Shown here in pieces: positions 7,571-15,789 of a stretch of DNA of 35,116 bases. Each line of letters begins with the position of its first letter. The first letter of the stretch is position 1. The notes under the pieces were generated by a model. It was not told the origin of the DNA. It was given only the letters and a program-made list of their open reading frames with translations, and ran no database searches. This DNA is from an uncultured Succiniclasticum sp. GTDB lineage: Bacteria > Bacillota > Negativicutes > Acidaminococcales > Acidaminococcaceae. The DNA is taken from positions 1-35,116 of the forward strand of contig CAJOKZ010000024.1 in assembly GCA_905235335.1 (NCBI GenBank), given 5' to 3'. Position numbers and translations under genes: made by a program.

Positions 7571-8980
7571 TTATTCCCCGCACCAGAAGGGAAGTTCTTT
7601 CGGTTCGGGTATTACCATAGGATATTTGCCGTCAAAACAGCCGCGGCATACGGGCAGGCCGTTCACCATGTCCGACAGGTCATCCAGACTCAGATACCCT
7701 AATGAGTCGGCCCCCAGCATTTGACGGATTTCATCCAGGGAATACCGGTTGGCAATCAGCTCATCCCCGGAAGGAACATCCGTGCCGAAATAGCAGGGGA
7801 AGCGGAAAGGCGGGGAACTGATGCGGATGTGCACCTCACGGGCGCCTGCTCCTTTCAGCATGCGTACCAGGTTTTTCATGGTCGTCCCCCGGACGATGGA
7901 ATCATCCACCAGGACAACGCGTTTCTCTTTTACCGCGGCTGTCAGCACGCTCAACTTGATGTGTACGCTGTTCTCCCGTTCTGTCTGGGAAGGCTTAATA
8001 AAGGTCCGGCCGATATATGAATTTTTGTGAAAAGCCATGCCGAAAGGAATCCCGGACTGTTCCGCATATCCTTTCGCCGCCGGCAGTCCGGAGTCGGGCA
8101 CGCCTGTCACCAGGTCGGCGGTAACCGGATGGGATCTGGCCAGTGCCTTGCCGGCCGCGATCCGTGCATCGTAGACGCTGATGCCGTCCAAATGGCTGTC
8201 CAAGCGGGAAAAATAAATGTATTCGAAGATGCAGTGGGCGCAACGCTCTTTAGCCAGGGGGAAGGACGATTCGATTCCCGAGGCGGAAATAGCGATCAGT
8301 TCTCCCGGTTTCACATCGCGTATGAATTCCGCGCCTACACTTTCCAATGCGCAGCTCTCCGATGTCAGGATATAGGAGTTTTCCCGTTTTCCAAGGCACA
8401 GCGGCTTCAGGCCGTAGGGATCCCGCATGCCGATCAGCTTTTTCGGGCTCATGATCACCAGCGCATAAGCACCGGATAATTTGCGGGCTGTTGCAGCCAC
8501 GGCTTCCTGGACCGATTGGGTATGGACCCGTTCCCTTGCCAGATAAAATGCGATGACTTCAGAGTCGGTGGTGGTGTGGAACACGGCCCCGTTCTGTATC
8601 AGCTCCCATTTCAGGTCGGTGGTGTTGACGAGGTTTCCGTTATGGGCCAGCGCCAGGGTACCCTTAATATAGGAAATGACAAGGGGCTGGGCATTTTCCG
8701 GGCGGGAGCCGCCGGTGGTGGAATATCGCACATGGCCGATACCCAGGTTTCCTTTTATCTCTTTCAGATTTTTTTCATGAAAGACTTCGCTGACCAGCCC
8801 GGCATCCTTGACGCACCGGTAGTTTCCCACAGGTCCGGCAGTATCGGAAACTGCCATGCCACAGGCTTCCTGTCCCCGGTGCTGCAACGCCATCAGTCCG
8901 TAATAGATTGAGTGGGCGACATCCTTGCCGTCCGGGTCAAAAATACCGAAGACACCGCATTCTTCTTTCAGTTTATCCAT
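7571..8980 (-). CDS. purF: Amidophosphoribosyltransferase
   Basis: PurF catalyses the first committed step of de novo purine synthesis: PRPP plus glutamine gives phosphoribosylamine. The 469-residue product has a short propeptide MDKLKEE before Cys8, the expected nucleophile after cleavage. The Ntn glutaminase domain includes GHVRYSTTG, and the phosphoribosyltransferase domain carries the PRPP loop VLVDDSIVRGTT. All four 4Fe-4S ligand positions of the Bacillus enzyme appear present: Cys in CIFEYIYFSR, Cys in PCYFGTD, and the CRGC pair near the C-terminus. That class is oxygen sensitive, which suits an anaerobe. No other pur genes lie next to it; it appears to be a single-gene unit. Confidence 0.97.
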   Translation of the reverse strand: MDKLKEECGVFGIFDPDGKDVAHSIYYGLMALQHRGQEACGMAVSDTAGPVGNYRCVKDAGLVSEVFHEKNLKEIKGNLGIGHVRYSTTGGSRPENAQPLVISYIKGTLALAHNGNLVNTTDLKWELIQNGAVFHTTTDSEVIAFYLARERVHTQSVQEAVAATARKLSGAYALVIMSPKKLIGMRDPYGLKPLCLGKRENSYILTSESCALESVGAEFIRDVKPGELIAISASGIESSFPLAKERCAHCIFEYIYFSRLDSHLDGISVYDARIAAGKALARSHPVTADLVTGVPDSGLPAAKGYAEQSGIPFGMAFHKNSYIGRTFIKPSQTERENSVHIKLSVLTAAVKEKRVVLVDDSIVRGTTMKNLVRMLKGAGAREVHIRISSPPFRFPCYFGTDVPSGDELIANRYSLDEIRQMLGADSLGYLSLDDLSDMVNGLPVCRGCFDGKYPMVIPEPKELPFWCGE

Positions 8981-9070
8981 ATCATGCCGCTTCTTTCATT
9001 TTAAAATTTGGGAATTGCTGATTAAGTGAGATTGGAGCATCAGGAACAGCTTTCCCGGCGGGTTCCAAAC

Positions 9071-9108
9071 AAAAAAGCAGACAAAGACGGAATGTCTTTG
9101 TCTGCTTT
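9071..9108 (-). terminator. Terminator of the amt-PII gene
   Basis: AAGCAGACAAAGAC (9075-9088) pairs perfectly with GTCTTTGTCTGCTT (9094-9107) around a 5-base loop. On the minus strand the stem is followed by six T residues (9076-9071). It lies 56 bases beyond the stop of the leftward ammonium transporter gene. Confidence 0.88.
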
Positions 9109-9163
9109 GACAACTTACAGGTTAACTTTACCATGCGGCAGATAAAATGTCAAATCTCTTTTA

Positions 9164-10987
9164 TTACTTGTTCCCGTTTTCGGTGAGGGGATAATCCTGT
9201 AACGCATCGAATCCCTCCTCGCCTGTACGGATTTTCACTACGTTGTCAATGGACGATACAAAAATTTTTCCGTCGCCGTATTTTCCTGTATAAAGGATCT
9301 TTTTGGCTATGTCAATGATGGTGCGGGGGGAAATGGCGGATACAACGATGTCCAGCCGGATCTTTGGAAGCAGGCGGGATGCCACGGAAGCACCGCGATA
9401 CAGTTCTGTATGGCCTTTTTGTATTCCATAACCGTGGACTTCCGTTACGGTCATGCCGGTGATCCCGATGGCCTCCAGAGCGACCTTCAGCGGAAGGAAC
9501 CGGTCTTTGGATGTGATGATGGTCACAAGGGTATAGGCATGACCGTCGGGTGTTGCAGGGCGCACAGGCGGCGTATGGAATGAAGCAGCATCTGCGGAAC
9601 CGGTACCGGCATCTGCGCTGAGAGTTATCCCGGCCGTGGGGGACAGGTGTTCCGGTGCGGGCATGAAATCTGCGTAAGCGGAAGGCAGGCCGTGCTCTTC
9701 AAAATCAAGGCCGGAAATTTCTTCCTTGGCTGTTACACGCAGCCCGACGGTAGACTTGATCGTCTTAAATACAATGCCGGCCGCGATTGCCACATACAGG
9801 ATAACGGCGATGACACCGGTGACCTGCACGGTAAAGAAATGGGGGTCGCCGCTGTACAGCCAGCCGTCCTGTTCTGCCAGCAGTCCTGTCAGGATCGTGC
9901 CTAACGCGCCGCAGACACCGTGTACGGAAATGGCGCCTACGGGATCGTCGATCTTCAGCTTCTGGTCGATGAATTCAATCGAATATACCACAACGATGCC
10001 CGCGATTGCGCCGATGATAAAGGAACCGGGGACAGAGACCAGGTCACAGCCCGCGGTAATGGCTACCAGACCGGCCAGGGCGCCGTTCAGCGTCATAGAG
10101 ACATCGGGCTTTCCGTAACGTATCCAGGTCAGGAACATAACTGTGCAGGTAGCGATGGCAGCAGACATGTTGGTGGTCACAAAAATGTGCGCGGCAGACT
10201 GGATCGCTTCGTCGCCGGTCATGCTGACGGTGGAACAGCCATTAAAGCCGAACCAGGCAAACCAGAGGATGAATACGCCCAGTGTCGCGAGAGGCAGGCT
10301 GTGGCCGGGAATTGCGTTGACGGTGCCGTCTTCGTTGTATTTGCCGATACGGGGGCCCAGCAGGTATGCGCCGATGCATGCGCACACGCCGCCCACCATG
10401 TGTACGGCTGTGGAACCGGCAAAATCATGGAAGCCCATCTGGGCAAGCCAGCCGTCGCCCCAGATCCAGTGGCCGGAAATCGGATAGATGATCAGGCTGA
10501 TGGCAATGCTGTAAATGCAATATGAAGAAAATTTTGTCCGTTCTGCCATGGAACCGGAAACGATAGTCGCCGCTGTGGCGCAGAAGACTGTCTGGAAGAT
10601 CAGGAAGGCAGTGCTGGGAAAACCGGCGTCATCCGGCACGTTGAAGTTTGTGACAAAAAAATCGGGGGCGCCGATGATACCGTTGATGTCGGTTCCGAAC
10701 ATGAGGCCGAAGCCGAGGATCCAAAAAGCCGGGGTGCCCAATGCAAAGTCCATGACATTCTTCATAACGATGTTGCCGGCATTTTTTGCCCGGGTCAGTC
10801 CCGTTTCACACATGGCAAAGCCGGGCTGCATAAAAAATACAAGGGCTGCGCCCAGTAATACCCAAATGGTATCCGCGGAGGAGTAACGCTGGGTAACCGT
10901 ATCCGCCGCAAAAACACCCGCAGGGAACAGACAGAGGAAGACGGAAGTGAATAGAAGCCGGCCCAGTAAGCTGCCCAAAGTTTTCAT
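9164..10987 (-). CDS. amt: Ammonium channel (Amt) with fused C-terminal PII domain
   Basis: This single 607-residue chain has two parts. Residues 1 to about 27 look like a signal peptide ending GVFAA. About 35-425 is an 11-helix Amt/Rh channel with the pore residues in place: phenylalanines in FQTVFCATAA and WFGFNG, Asp and His in FHDFAGSTAVHM, and the second pore His in ISVHGVCG. A Pro/Ala/Ser linker (about 440-482) leads to a complete PII (GlnB/GlnK) domain at about 483-607 with GITGMTVTEV, QKGHTELYRG, TGKYGDGKIFV and KIRTGEEG. PII normally plugs Amt when nitrogen is plentiful; here it is tethered. In the T-loop the arginine that plugs the pore in E. coli GlnK is kept, but the uridylylated Tyr51 is Val (residue 535) and Arg38 is Ile (522). 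It has its own promoter and attenuator leader. Confidence 0.95.
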   Translation of the reverse strand: MKTLGSLLGRLLFTSVFLCLFPAGVFAADTVTQRYSSADTIWVLLGAALVFFMQPGFAMCETGLTRAKNAGNIVMKNVMDFALGTPAFWILGFGLMFGTDINGIIGAPDFFVTNFNVPDDAGFPSTAFLIFQTVFCATAATIVSGSMAERTKFSSYCIYSIAISLIIYPISGHWIWGDGWLAQMGFHDFAGSTAVHMVGGVCACIGAYLLGPRIGKYNEDGTVNAIPGHSLPLATLGVFILWFAWFGFNGCSTVSMTGDEAIQSAAHIFVTTNMSAAIATCTVMFLTWIRYGKPDVSMTLNGALAGLVAITAGCDLVSVPGSFIIGAIAGIVVVYSIEFIDQKLKIDDPVGAISVHGVCGALGTILTGLLAEQDGWLYSGDPHFFTVQVTGVIAVILYVAIAAGIVFKTIKSTVGLRVTAKEEISGLDFEEHGLPSAYADFMPAPEHLSPTAGITLSADAGTGSADAASFHTPPVRPATPDGHAYTLVTIITSKDRFLPLKVALEAIGITGMTVTEVHGYGIQKGHTELYRGASVASRLLPKIRLDIVVSAISPRTIIDIAKKILYTGKYGDGKIFVSSIDNVVKIRTGEEGFDALQDYPLTENGNK

Positions 10988-11016
10988 AGTGATCCGATCC
11001 TTTCTTTTTTGATACG

Positions 11017-11063
11017 AAAAAAAGCGTCTGATTGTGAGTGGTCACAATCAGACGCCGATGTCT
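11017..11063 (-). terminator. Attenuator in the amt leader, overlapping an ANTAR-like hairpin
   Basis: A perfect 14-bp stem (11055-11042 with 11037-11024 on the minus strand, loop of 4) is followed by seven T residues (11023-11017). It lies between the amt promoter and its start codon at 10987, and no other leftward gene feeds into it. An overlapping alternative hairpin exists: AGAC-ATCGGC-GTCT (minus strand, 11063-11050), a 4-bp stem with a six-base loop having A at position 1 and G at position 4. Its 3' half uses bases of the terminator's first arm, so the two structures exclude each other. Confidence 0.8.
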
Positions 11064-11132
11064 CGTACGAATTGATTTGACAAATCTGCAAGGCCTGTGC
11101 GCGCGAAGCAGGCTTTGTAAATTTATGAAAGA

Positions 11133-11161
11133 ATAATAACACTTTAAGTTGATTTAGTCAA
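11133..11161 (-). promoter_or_regulatory. amt promoter
   Basis: On the minus strand TTGACT (11161-11156) and TATTAT (11138-11133) are spaced by 17 bp. Transcription would start near 11126, giving a leader of about 140 nucleotides that contains the attenuator at 11055-11017. Confidence 0.75.
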
Positions 11162-11202
11162 GTTTTTTCTAAAAAATGTTAAGGGGACTGGTCTGAATCT
11201 CT

Positions 11203-11242
11203 GTATACCTGTCGGTATGCTTTTTGAATGGCTGCGCCATTC
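11203..11242 (+). other. Tandem hairpins in the amt-suf intergenic region
   Basis: GTATACC (11203-11209) pairs with GGTATGC (11214-11220, one G-U pair) and is followed by TTTTT, a weak terminator shape. A perfect GAATGGC-TGC-GCCATTC hairpin (11226-11242) follows at once. Both lie upstream of the suf promoter, so they may stop stray rightward transcription. No gene is visible in this part of the 378-bp gap. Confidence 0.4.
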
Positions 11243-11289
11243 ATTTTATGGACAGGAGCGCTGCCGAAGATGAAATTTAGCTTCCCGCC

Positions 11290-11318
11290 TTGACAATCTG
11301 TCGCATGAGAGATAAAAT
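11290..11318 (+). promoter_or_regulatory. suf operon promoter
   Basis: A perfect TTGACA (11290-11295) and TAAAAT (11313-11318) are separated by 17 bp, predicting a start near 11325 and a leader of about 40 nucleotides before sufC. Confidence 0.8.
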
Positions 11319-11324
11319 ATACGT

Positions 11325-11349
11325 AATTCATATAAAAATGATATGAATT
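11325..11349. promoter_or_regulatory. Palindromic candidate operator at the suf transcription start
   Basis: AATTCATAT (11325-11333) and ATATGAATT (11341-11349) form a perfect 9-bp inverted repeat with a 7-base spacer. It begins at the predicted transcription start and ends just before the sufC ribosome binding site (AAAGGAG). A bound repressor would block the operon. It does not match the classical Fur or PerR boxes closely, so an Rrf2/IscR-like or other iron/redox regulator is possible. It could also fold as an RNA hairpin. Confidence 0.55.
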
Positions 11350-11365
11350 AAAAGGAGTTATCATC

Positions 11366-12109
11366 ATGGCAGAAAAATTATTGGAAATTAGCAATCTTCA
11401 CGCTGGCGCGGCAGACAGGGAGATTATAAAAGGCGTTAGCCTTACTGTGCATAAAGGTGAGGTCCATGTGATCCTGGGTCCCAACGGTTCCGGGAAATCG
11501 ACGCTTATGAACGTAATCATGGGGCATCCCGGTTACAAGGTGACAGAGGGCAGTATCTTTTTCGATGGAAGGGATATATCTGCGCTGAAAACCTTTGAAC
11601 GGGCGCGGGAAGGAATCTTTTTATCCTTCCAGACGCCGGAAGAGATTCCCGGCATCACCGTGGAAAACATGCTGCGAACGGCAAAGCAGGCTGTGACGGG
11701 AAAGTTCCAGCGTATTTTTGCGTTCCGGAAAGAACTGAAGGCGATGATGGAGGAGCTGAAGATCGACCCGTCCTACAGTGAGCGGGATCTGAATGTTGGT
11801 TTTTCCGGCGGGGAAAAGAAACGGAATGAGATTTTACAGCTGCTGATGCTGAATCCGAAGCTCGCGCTTCTGGATGAAACGGACTCCGGGCTGGATGTGG
11901 ATGCGGTGCAGATCGTTTCCGCCGGCATCCGGAAATTCCATAATGAAAATAATGCCTGCCTGATTATTACTCATAACACGCGCATCCTGGAAAAGCTGCA
12001 GGTGGATCGGGTGCATGTTTTGATGCAGGGCAGGATCGTCGAAGAGGGCGGGCCGGAACTGATTGACCGGATCAGCCGGAACGGATTCGGACAGTTAGCG
12101 GTTCCCTGA
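11366..12109 (+). CDS. sufC: Fe-S cluster assembly ATPase SufC
   Basis: SufC is the cytosolic ABC-type ATPase that drives the SufBCD scaffold for Fe-S cluster assembly. The 247-residue protein shows Walker A GPNGSGKST, the Q-loop in FLSFQTPEEIPGI (a SufC hallmark), the signature FSGGEKKR, Walker B LALLDETDSGLD and the H-loop His in IITHN. The start has AAAGGAG upstream. It is the first gene of a five-gene operon (sufC-B-D-S-U) with its own promoter and palindrome; sufB follows after 32 bp. Confidence 0.97.
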   Translation: MAEKLLEISNLHAGAADREIIKGVSLTVHKGEVHVILGPNGSGKSTLMNVIMGHPGYKVTEGSIFFDGRDISALKTFERAREGIFLSFQTPEEIPGITVENMLRTAKQAVTGKFQRIFAFRKELKAMMEELKIDPSYSERDLNVGFSGGEKKRNEILQLLMLNPKLALLDETDSGLDVDAVQIVSAGIRKFHNENNACLIITHNTRILEKLQVDRVHVLMQGRIVEEGGPELIDRISRNGFGQLAVP

Positions 12110-12141
12110 AAATGATGACGGCGCAGTAAGAGGCAAAAGGC

Positions 12142-13548
12142 ATGGAACAGAAAAAGACATTTGTAGAAGATATAGAGCGTACCCTGTATGATATCCGGAA
12201 TGAGGACCATTCTGTTTACAAAACGGAACGGGGTCTGACGGAGGATATCATCCGGGATATTTCGCGGCAGAAGCAGGATCCCGGATGGATGCTGGATTTC
12301 CGGCTCAAATCGCTGGAGCAGTATCACCAGATTCCGCTTCCGGTCTGGGGACCGGACATCTCGGAGTTGAATATGGACGAGATTGTCACCTATGTGCGCC
12401 CGGGGGGGAAGATGGCGGAAAACTGGCAGGAGGTGCCGGAGGAGATCAAAGATACCTTTGACCGTCTCGGCATCCCGAAGGCGGAGCAGACTTCCCTGGC
12501 CGGCGTTGGTGCACAGTATGACTCTGAGGTGGTGTATCACAGGGTGCAGAAGGAGCTGAGTGACCGGGGCGTTATCTATACGGATTTTGAGACAGCTGTA
12601 CGCGAATATGAGGATATTGTCAAAGAATATTTCATGAAGCTGGTCCCGCCCAAGGATCATAAGTTTACCGCGCTCCACGGCGCAGTCTGGTCTGGCGGCT
12701 CCTTTGTCTATGTGCCGGAGGGCGTGCATGTGGAAATTCCGCTGCAGTCTTATTTTCGGCTGAATGCGGCAGGGGCGGGGCAGTTCGAACATACTCTGAT
12801 CATCTGTGAAAAAAATTCCAGTCTCCATTTTATTGAGGGTTGCAGCGCGCCACGCTATAATGTGACCAACCTGCATGCCGGATGTGTGGAACTGTATGTG
12901 AAAGAGGGGGCGCGGCTTCGTTATTCCACGATTGAAAACTGGTCCCGCAACATGATGAACCTGAATACCAAGCGGGCCCTGGTGGAAAAGGACGGTCTTA
13001 TCGAATGGGTGTCCGGATCCTTCGGATCCCATATTTCCTGTCTGTATCCCGCCAGTATCCTGCACGGGGAAAATGCCCGTTGCGAATTTACCGGCGTGAC
13101 CTTTGCCAGCAAGGGGCAAAATCTGGATACGGGGGCTACGGTGGTTATGATGGCGCCCCATACAAGCGCCAACATCAATACGAGGACTATTTCCAAATCC
13201 GGCGGCGCGGCTACCTATCGCAGCGCCGTAAAAGTGACAAAGGCCGCCAGAGGCGCAAAATGCATGGTGAACTGCGAGTCGCTGATGCTGGACGAGGAAA
13301 GCCGCAGCGACACGCTTCCTGTCATGGATATCGAGACTGATGATGTGGAGATCGGGCATGAAGCAAAGGTCGGGCGCATCAGTGACGAGGCCATCTTTTA
13401 CCTGACCAGCCGGGGTATTGATGAGGAAGAAGCCCAGGCGATGATCGTCCGGGGCTTTGTGGAGCCGATTGCAAAATCGCTGCCGCTGGAATATGCGGTG
13501 GAGATGAACAATCTCATCAACCTGGAACTGGTCGGCAGTATGGGATAA
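12142..13548 (+). CDS. sufB: Fe-S cluster assembly scaffold SufB
   Basis: SufB is the scaffold subunit on which Fe-S clusters are built together with SufC and SufD. The 468-residue length is typical. Family blocks are clear: the N-terminal PDISELNMDEI region, FTALHGAVWSGGSFVYVPEG, the beta-helix core with EGCSAPRY, and the C-terminal half with GARLRYSTIENWSRN, DTLPVMDIETDDVEIGHEA and YLTSRGIDEEEA. The EGCSAP cysteine corresponds to a conserved SufB cysteine. The gene sits between sufC and sufD; the 95-bp gap to sufD contains no convincing gene. Confidence 0.97.
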   Translation: MEQKKTFVEDIERTLYDIRNEDHSVYKTERGLTEDIIRDISRQKQDPGWMLDFRLKSLEQYHQIPLPVWGPDISELNMDEIVTYVRPGGKMAENWQEVPEEIKDTFDRLGIPKAEQTSLAGVGAQYDSEVVYHRVQKELSDRGVIYTDFETAVREYEDIVKEYFMKLVPPKDHKFTALHGAVWSGGSFVYVPEGVHVEIPLQSYFRLNAAGAGQFEHTLIICEKNSSLHFIEGCSAPRYNVTNLHAGCVELYVKEGARLRYSTIENWSRNMMNLNTKRALVEKDGLIEWVSGSFGSHISCLYPASILHGENARCEFTGVTFASKGQNLDTGATVVMMAPHTSANINTRTISKSGGAATYRSAVKVTKAARGAKCMVNCESLMLDEESRSDTLPVMDIETDDVEIGHEAKVGRISDEAIFYLTSRGIDEEEAQAMIVRGFVEPIAKSLPLEYAVEMNNLINLELVGSMG

Positions 13549-13643
13549 ATTGGAACCAAGGGAAAGGGAACATGCAATTCAGGGTTCGTATCCCGTGGAT
13601 AAGGAAAACCGGCAGGAAGGCCGGATACAGTTGAGGAGAAAAA

Positions 13644-14576
13644 ATGGCACAGGAAATTTTCAGTGCGCTTCCCATGCGTACCTGGCGCTGGCTGGGCGTA
13701 AATGAGGCACTTCTGCCGAAGGAACTGCGGCAGCCTGAAGCATTGGCAGAAGGGCCGGAACAGGCATCCGGCGGAAGCCGTGGTGAAATCACAAAAGCAG
13801 AAGACGCCGCCTGCACGAAAAAACTGAATACAGCCTGCAGGACGATACATGTTCCTGCGGGGGAGACGATGGAAGCCGTGGTGGTGTACCGGAAAGAACA
13901 GCTTACGGAAATACAGGCAGATGTGGCTGAAGGGGGAACCCTGAACCTTGTTTGTGTGCAGATGGTTCCTGCGGATTCGGCATATGCAGGCTCGGTCACG
14001 GTTACGGCCGGAAGAAACGCAAAGATCTGTTATACGGCGGTGGAGGCAGGCTCTTCCCACACTGTGACGAAGCTGCAGATCGACCTTGCCGGTGAAGGAT
14101 CTATCGCGGATGTGTCAGCAGTTTATTTTGGCGATAAAGAACGCCGGATCGACATGAATTATGTAATTTCCCAGATCGGGAAACATACGGATGCCAATAT
14201 GCAGGTGCGAGGCGCCTTGCAGGATGCCAGCGATAAGATATTCCGGGGTACGCTGGATTTCCGGCGCGGAAGCAAGGGCAGTACGGGACGGGAGCGGGAA
14301 GAAGTCATCCTGCTTGACGAGGGCGTGAGGAACCGCAGCGTGCCGCTGATGATGTCCGGCGAGGATGAGGTGACGGGCCATCATGCGGTAAGCGCGGGGC
14401 GGATGAACCCGGACCGGCTTTTTTACCTGATGAGCCGGGGAATGGATGAAAAAGAAGCACAGAAACTACTGGTTCAGGCCATGTTCTCACCGGTGCTGGA
14501 CCGCATCCCCGATGCGGGATTGCGGGAAGAGGTCGCAGGAAGTATAGAGGAGAGGATCACAGATGGCAGATCTTGA
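13644..14576 (+). CDS. sufD: Fe-S cluster assembly protein SufD
   Basis: SufD is the SufB paralogue that completes the SufBC2D complex and helps with iron entry. This 310-residue version is shorter than many SufD proteins, with a reduced N-terminal region, but keeps the beta-helix core and the C-terminal family block: DKIFRGTLDFRRGSKGSTGRE, then DEDEVTGHHA-like sequence (written GEDEVTGHHAVSAGRM), YLMSRGMDEKEAQKLLVQAMF. The ribosome binding site is GAGGAG. It overlaps the sufS start by 14 bases, which implies translational coupling. An unusual feature is the Gln/Glu/Ala-rich stretch at residues 30-60. Confidence 0.93.
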   Translation: MAQEIFSALPMRTWRWLGVNEALLPKELRQPEALAEGPEQASGGSRGEITKAEDAACTKKLNTACRTIHVPAGETMEAVVVYRKEQLTEIQADVAEGGTLNLVCVQMVPADSAYAGSVTVTAGRNAKICYTAVEAGSSHTVTKLQIDLAGEGSIADVSAVYFGDKERRIDMNYVISQIGKHTDANMQVRGALQDASDKIFRGTLDFRRGSKGSTGREREEVILLDEGVRNRSVPLMMSGEDEVTGHHAVSAGRMNPDRLFYLMSRGMDEKEAQKLLVQAMFSPVLDRIPDAGLREEVAGSIEERITDGRS

Positions 14577-15789
14577 ATTACGAAGGGATTTTCCCCTGTT
14601 GCAGCGGAAGATGAATGGGAAGCCGCTGGTATATCTGGATAACGGCGCCACGACGCAGAAGCCGGAAAGCGTGGTGCAGGCTGTCTGCAAATATTACGGA
14701 GGCTGCAACGCCAACCCCCACAGGGGCGCCTATGAGCTCAGCGTGCAGGCTACCGGCATCTATGAGACGGCACGGGCAAGGACGCAGCGGTTCATCCATG
14801 CGGCAAAGCCGGAAGAGGTCATCTTTACCAAAAATGCCACGGAAGCGTTGAATCTGGTGGCGTACAGCTACGGCCTGACCTTTGTGCAGCCGGGCGATGA
14901 GATCGTCATTACGGTGGCGGAACATCACAGCAACCTGGTGCCCTGGCAGATGGTAGCCAGTCGGAAGCAGGCCGTACTAAAATACATCTATCTGAACGGG
15001 GATGGAACCCTGTCGGAAGAGGATATCGAAACGAAAATCACAGAAAAGACAAAAATCGTTGCGGTTACGCAGGTTTCCAATGTGCTGGGGTTGGTAAACG
15101 ATGTTCGGCGCATTGCCCATAAAGCCCACAGCGTAGGGGCGGTCTGCGTGGTGGACGGATCCCAGAGTGCGGCGCACATGGCCGTGGATGTGCAGGAGCT
15201 GGGGGCGGATTTTTTCGCGTTCAGCGGCCACAAGCTGCTGAGCCCCATGGGCATTGGCGTACTGTATGGGAAAGAGGAACTGCTGGATAAGATGCCGCCG
15301 TTCCTTATGGGCGGGGATATGATCGAGTATGTGGAGGAGCAGGAGACGACCTTTGCGGAGCTTCCCTCCAAATTTGAGGCAGGTACCCAGAATGTGGGCG
15401 GCGCCGCCGGGCTTATTGCGGCTATCGAGTATCTGGAACATTTTACTTTTGAGCGTGTGGAGCAGGTTGAACGGGAACTGTTGGATTACGCCCTGCCGCA
15501 GCTGCGAGAGCTTCCCTTTATTGAACTGTACGGATGCGATGCGGTGAAGGCCCGGAAGACGGGTATCATCACGTTTAATGTGAAGGATGTCCATCCTCAT
15601 GATGTGTCTACAATATTAGACGCCCAGGGAGTCGCCATCCGGGCGGGTCATCACTGCGCCCAGCCGCTGATGCGCTATCTGGGGCAGAATGCCACCTGCC
15701 GGGCCAGCTTTTACCTGTATAACACGAAAGACGATATTGACCGGTGGATAGCGGCATTGAAAGAAGTAAGGAAGGTGATGCGCCTGTGA
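14563..15789 (+). CDS. sufS: Cysteine desulfurase SufS
   Basis: SufS is a group II PLP cysteine desulfurase that removes sulfur from cysteine and passes it to SufU. The 408-residue chain shows YLDNGATTQKP (26-34), NPHRGAYELS, the PLP-site histidine in VAEHHSNLVPW, VDGSQSAAHM with the ring Asp198, Lys224 in FSGHKLLSPMG, and the persulfide-carrying Cys365 in RAGHHCAQPLM. GAGAGG precedes the ATG, which lies inside the end of sufD. Its stop codon overlaps the GTG start of sufU by four bases (GTGA). Confidence 0.97.
   Translation: MADLELRRDFPLLQRKMNGKPLVYLDNGATTQKPESVVQAVCKYYGGCNANPHRGAYELSVQATGIYETARARTQRFIHAAKPEEVIFTKNATEALNLVAYSYGLTFVQPGDEIVITVAEHHSNLVPWQMVASRKQAVLKYIYLNGDGTLSEEDIETKITEKTKIVAVTQVSNVLGLVNDVRRIAHKAHSVGAVCVVDGSQSAAHMAVDVQELGADFFAFSGHKLLSPMGIGVLYGKEELLDKMPPFLMGGDMIEYVEEQETTFAELPSKFEAGTQNVGGAAGLIAAIEYLEHFTFERVEQVERELLDYALPQLRELPFIELYGCDAVKARKTGIITFNVKDVHPHDVSTILDAQGVAIRAGHHCAQPLMRYLGQNATCRASFYLYNTKDDIDRWIAALKEVRKVMRL

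Noticed and set aside
9647..10525. Long top-strand frames opposite the amt gene
   Set aside because: They are antisense shadows of a well-supported ammonium channel with low-complexity, non-family sequence.
11971..13359. A 462-residue minus-strand frame opposite sufB
   Set aside because: It is a codon-bias shadow of sufB/sufC; it has no recognisable domain and no ribosome site.
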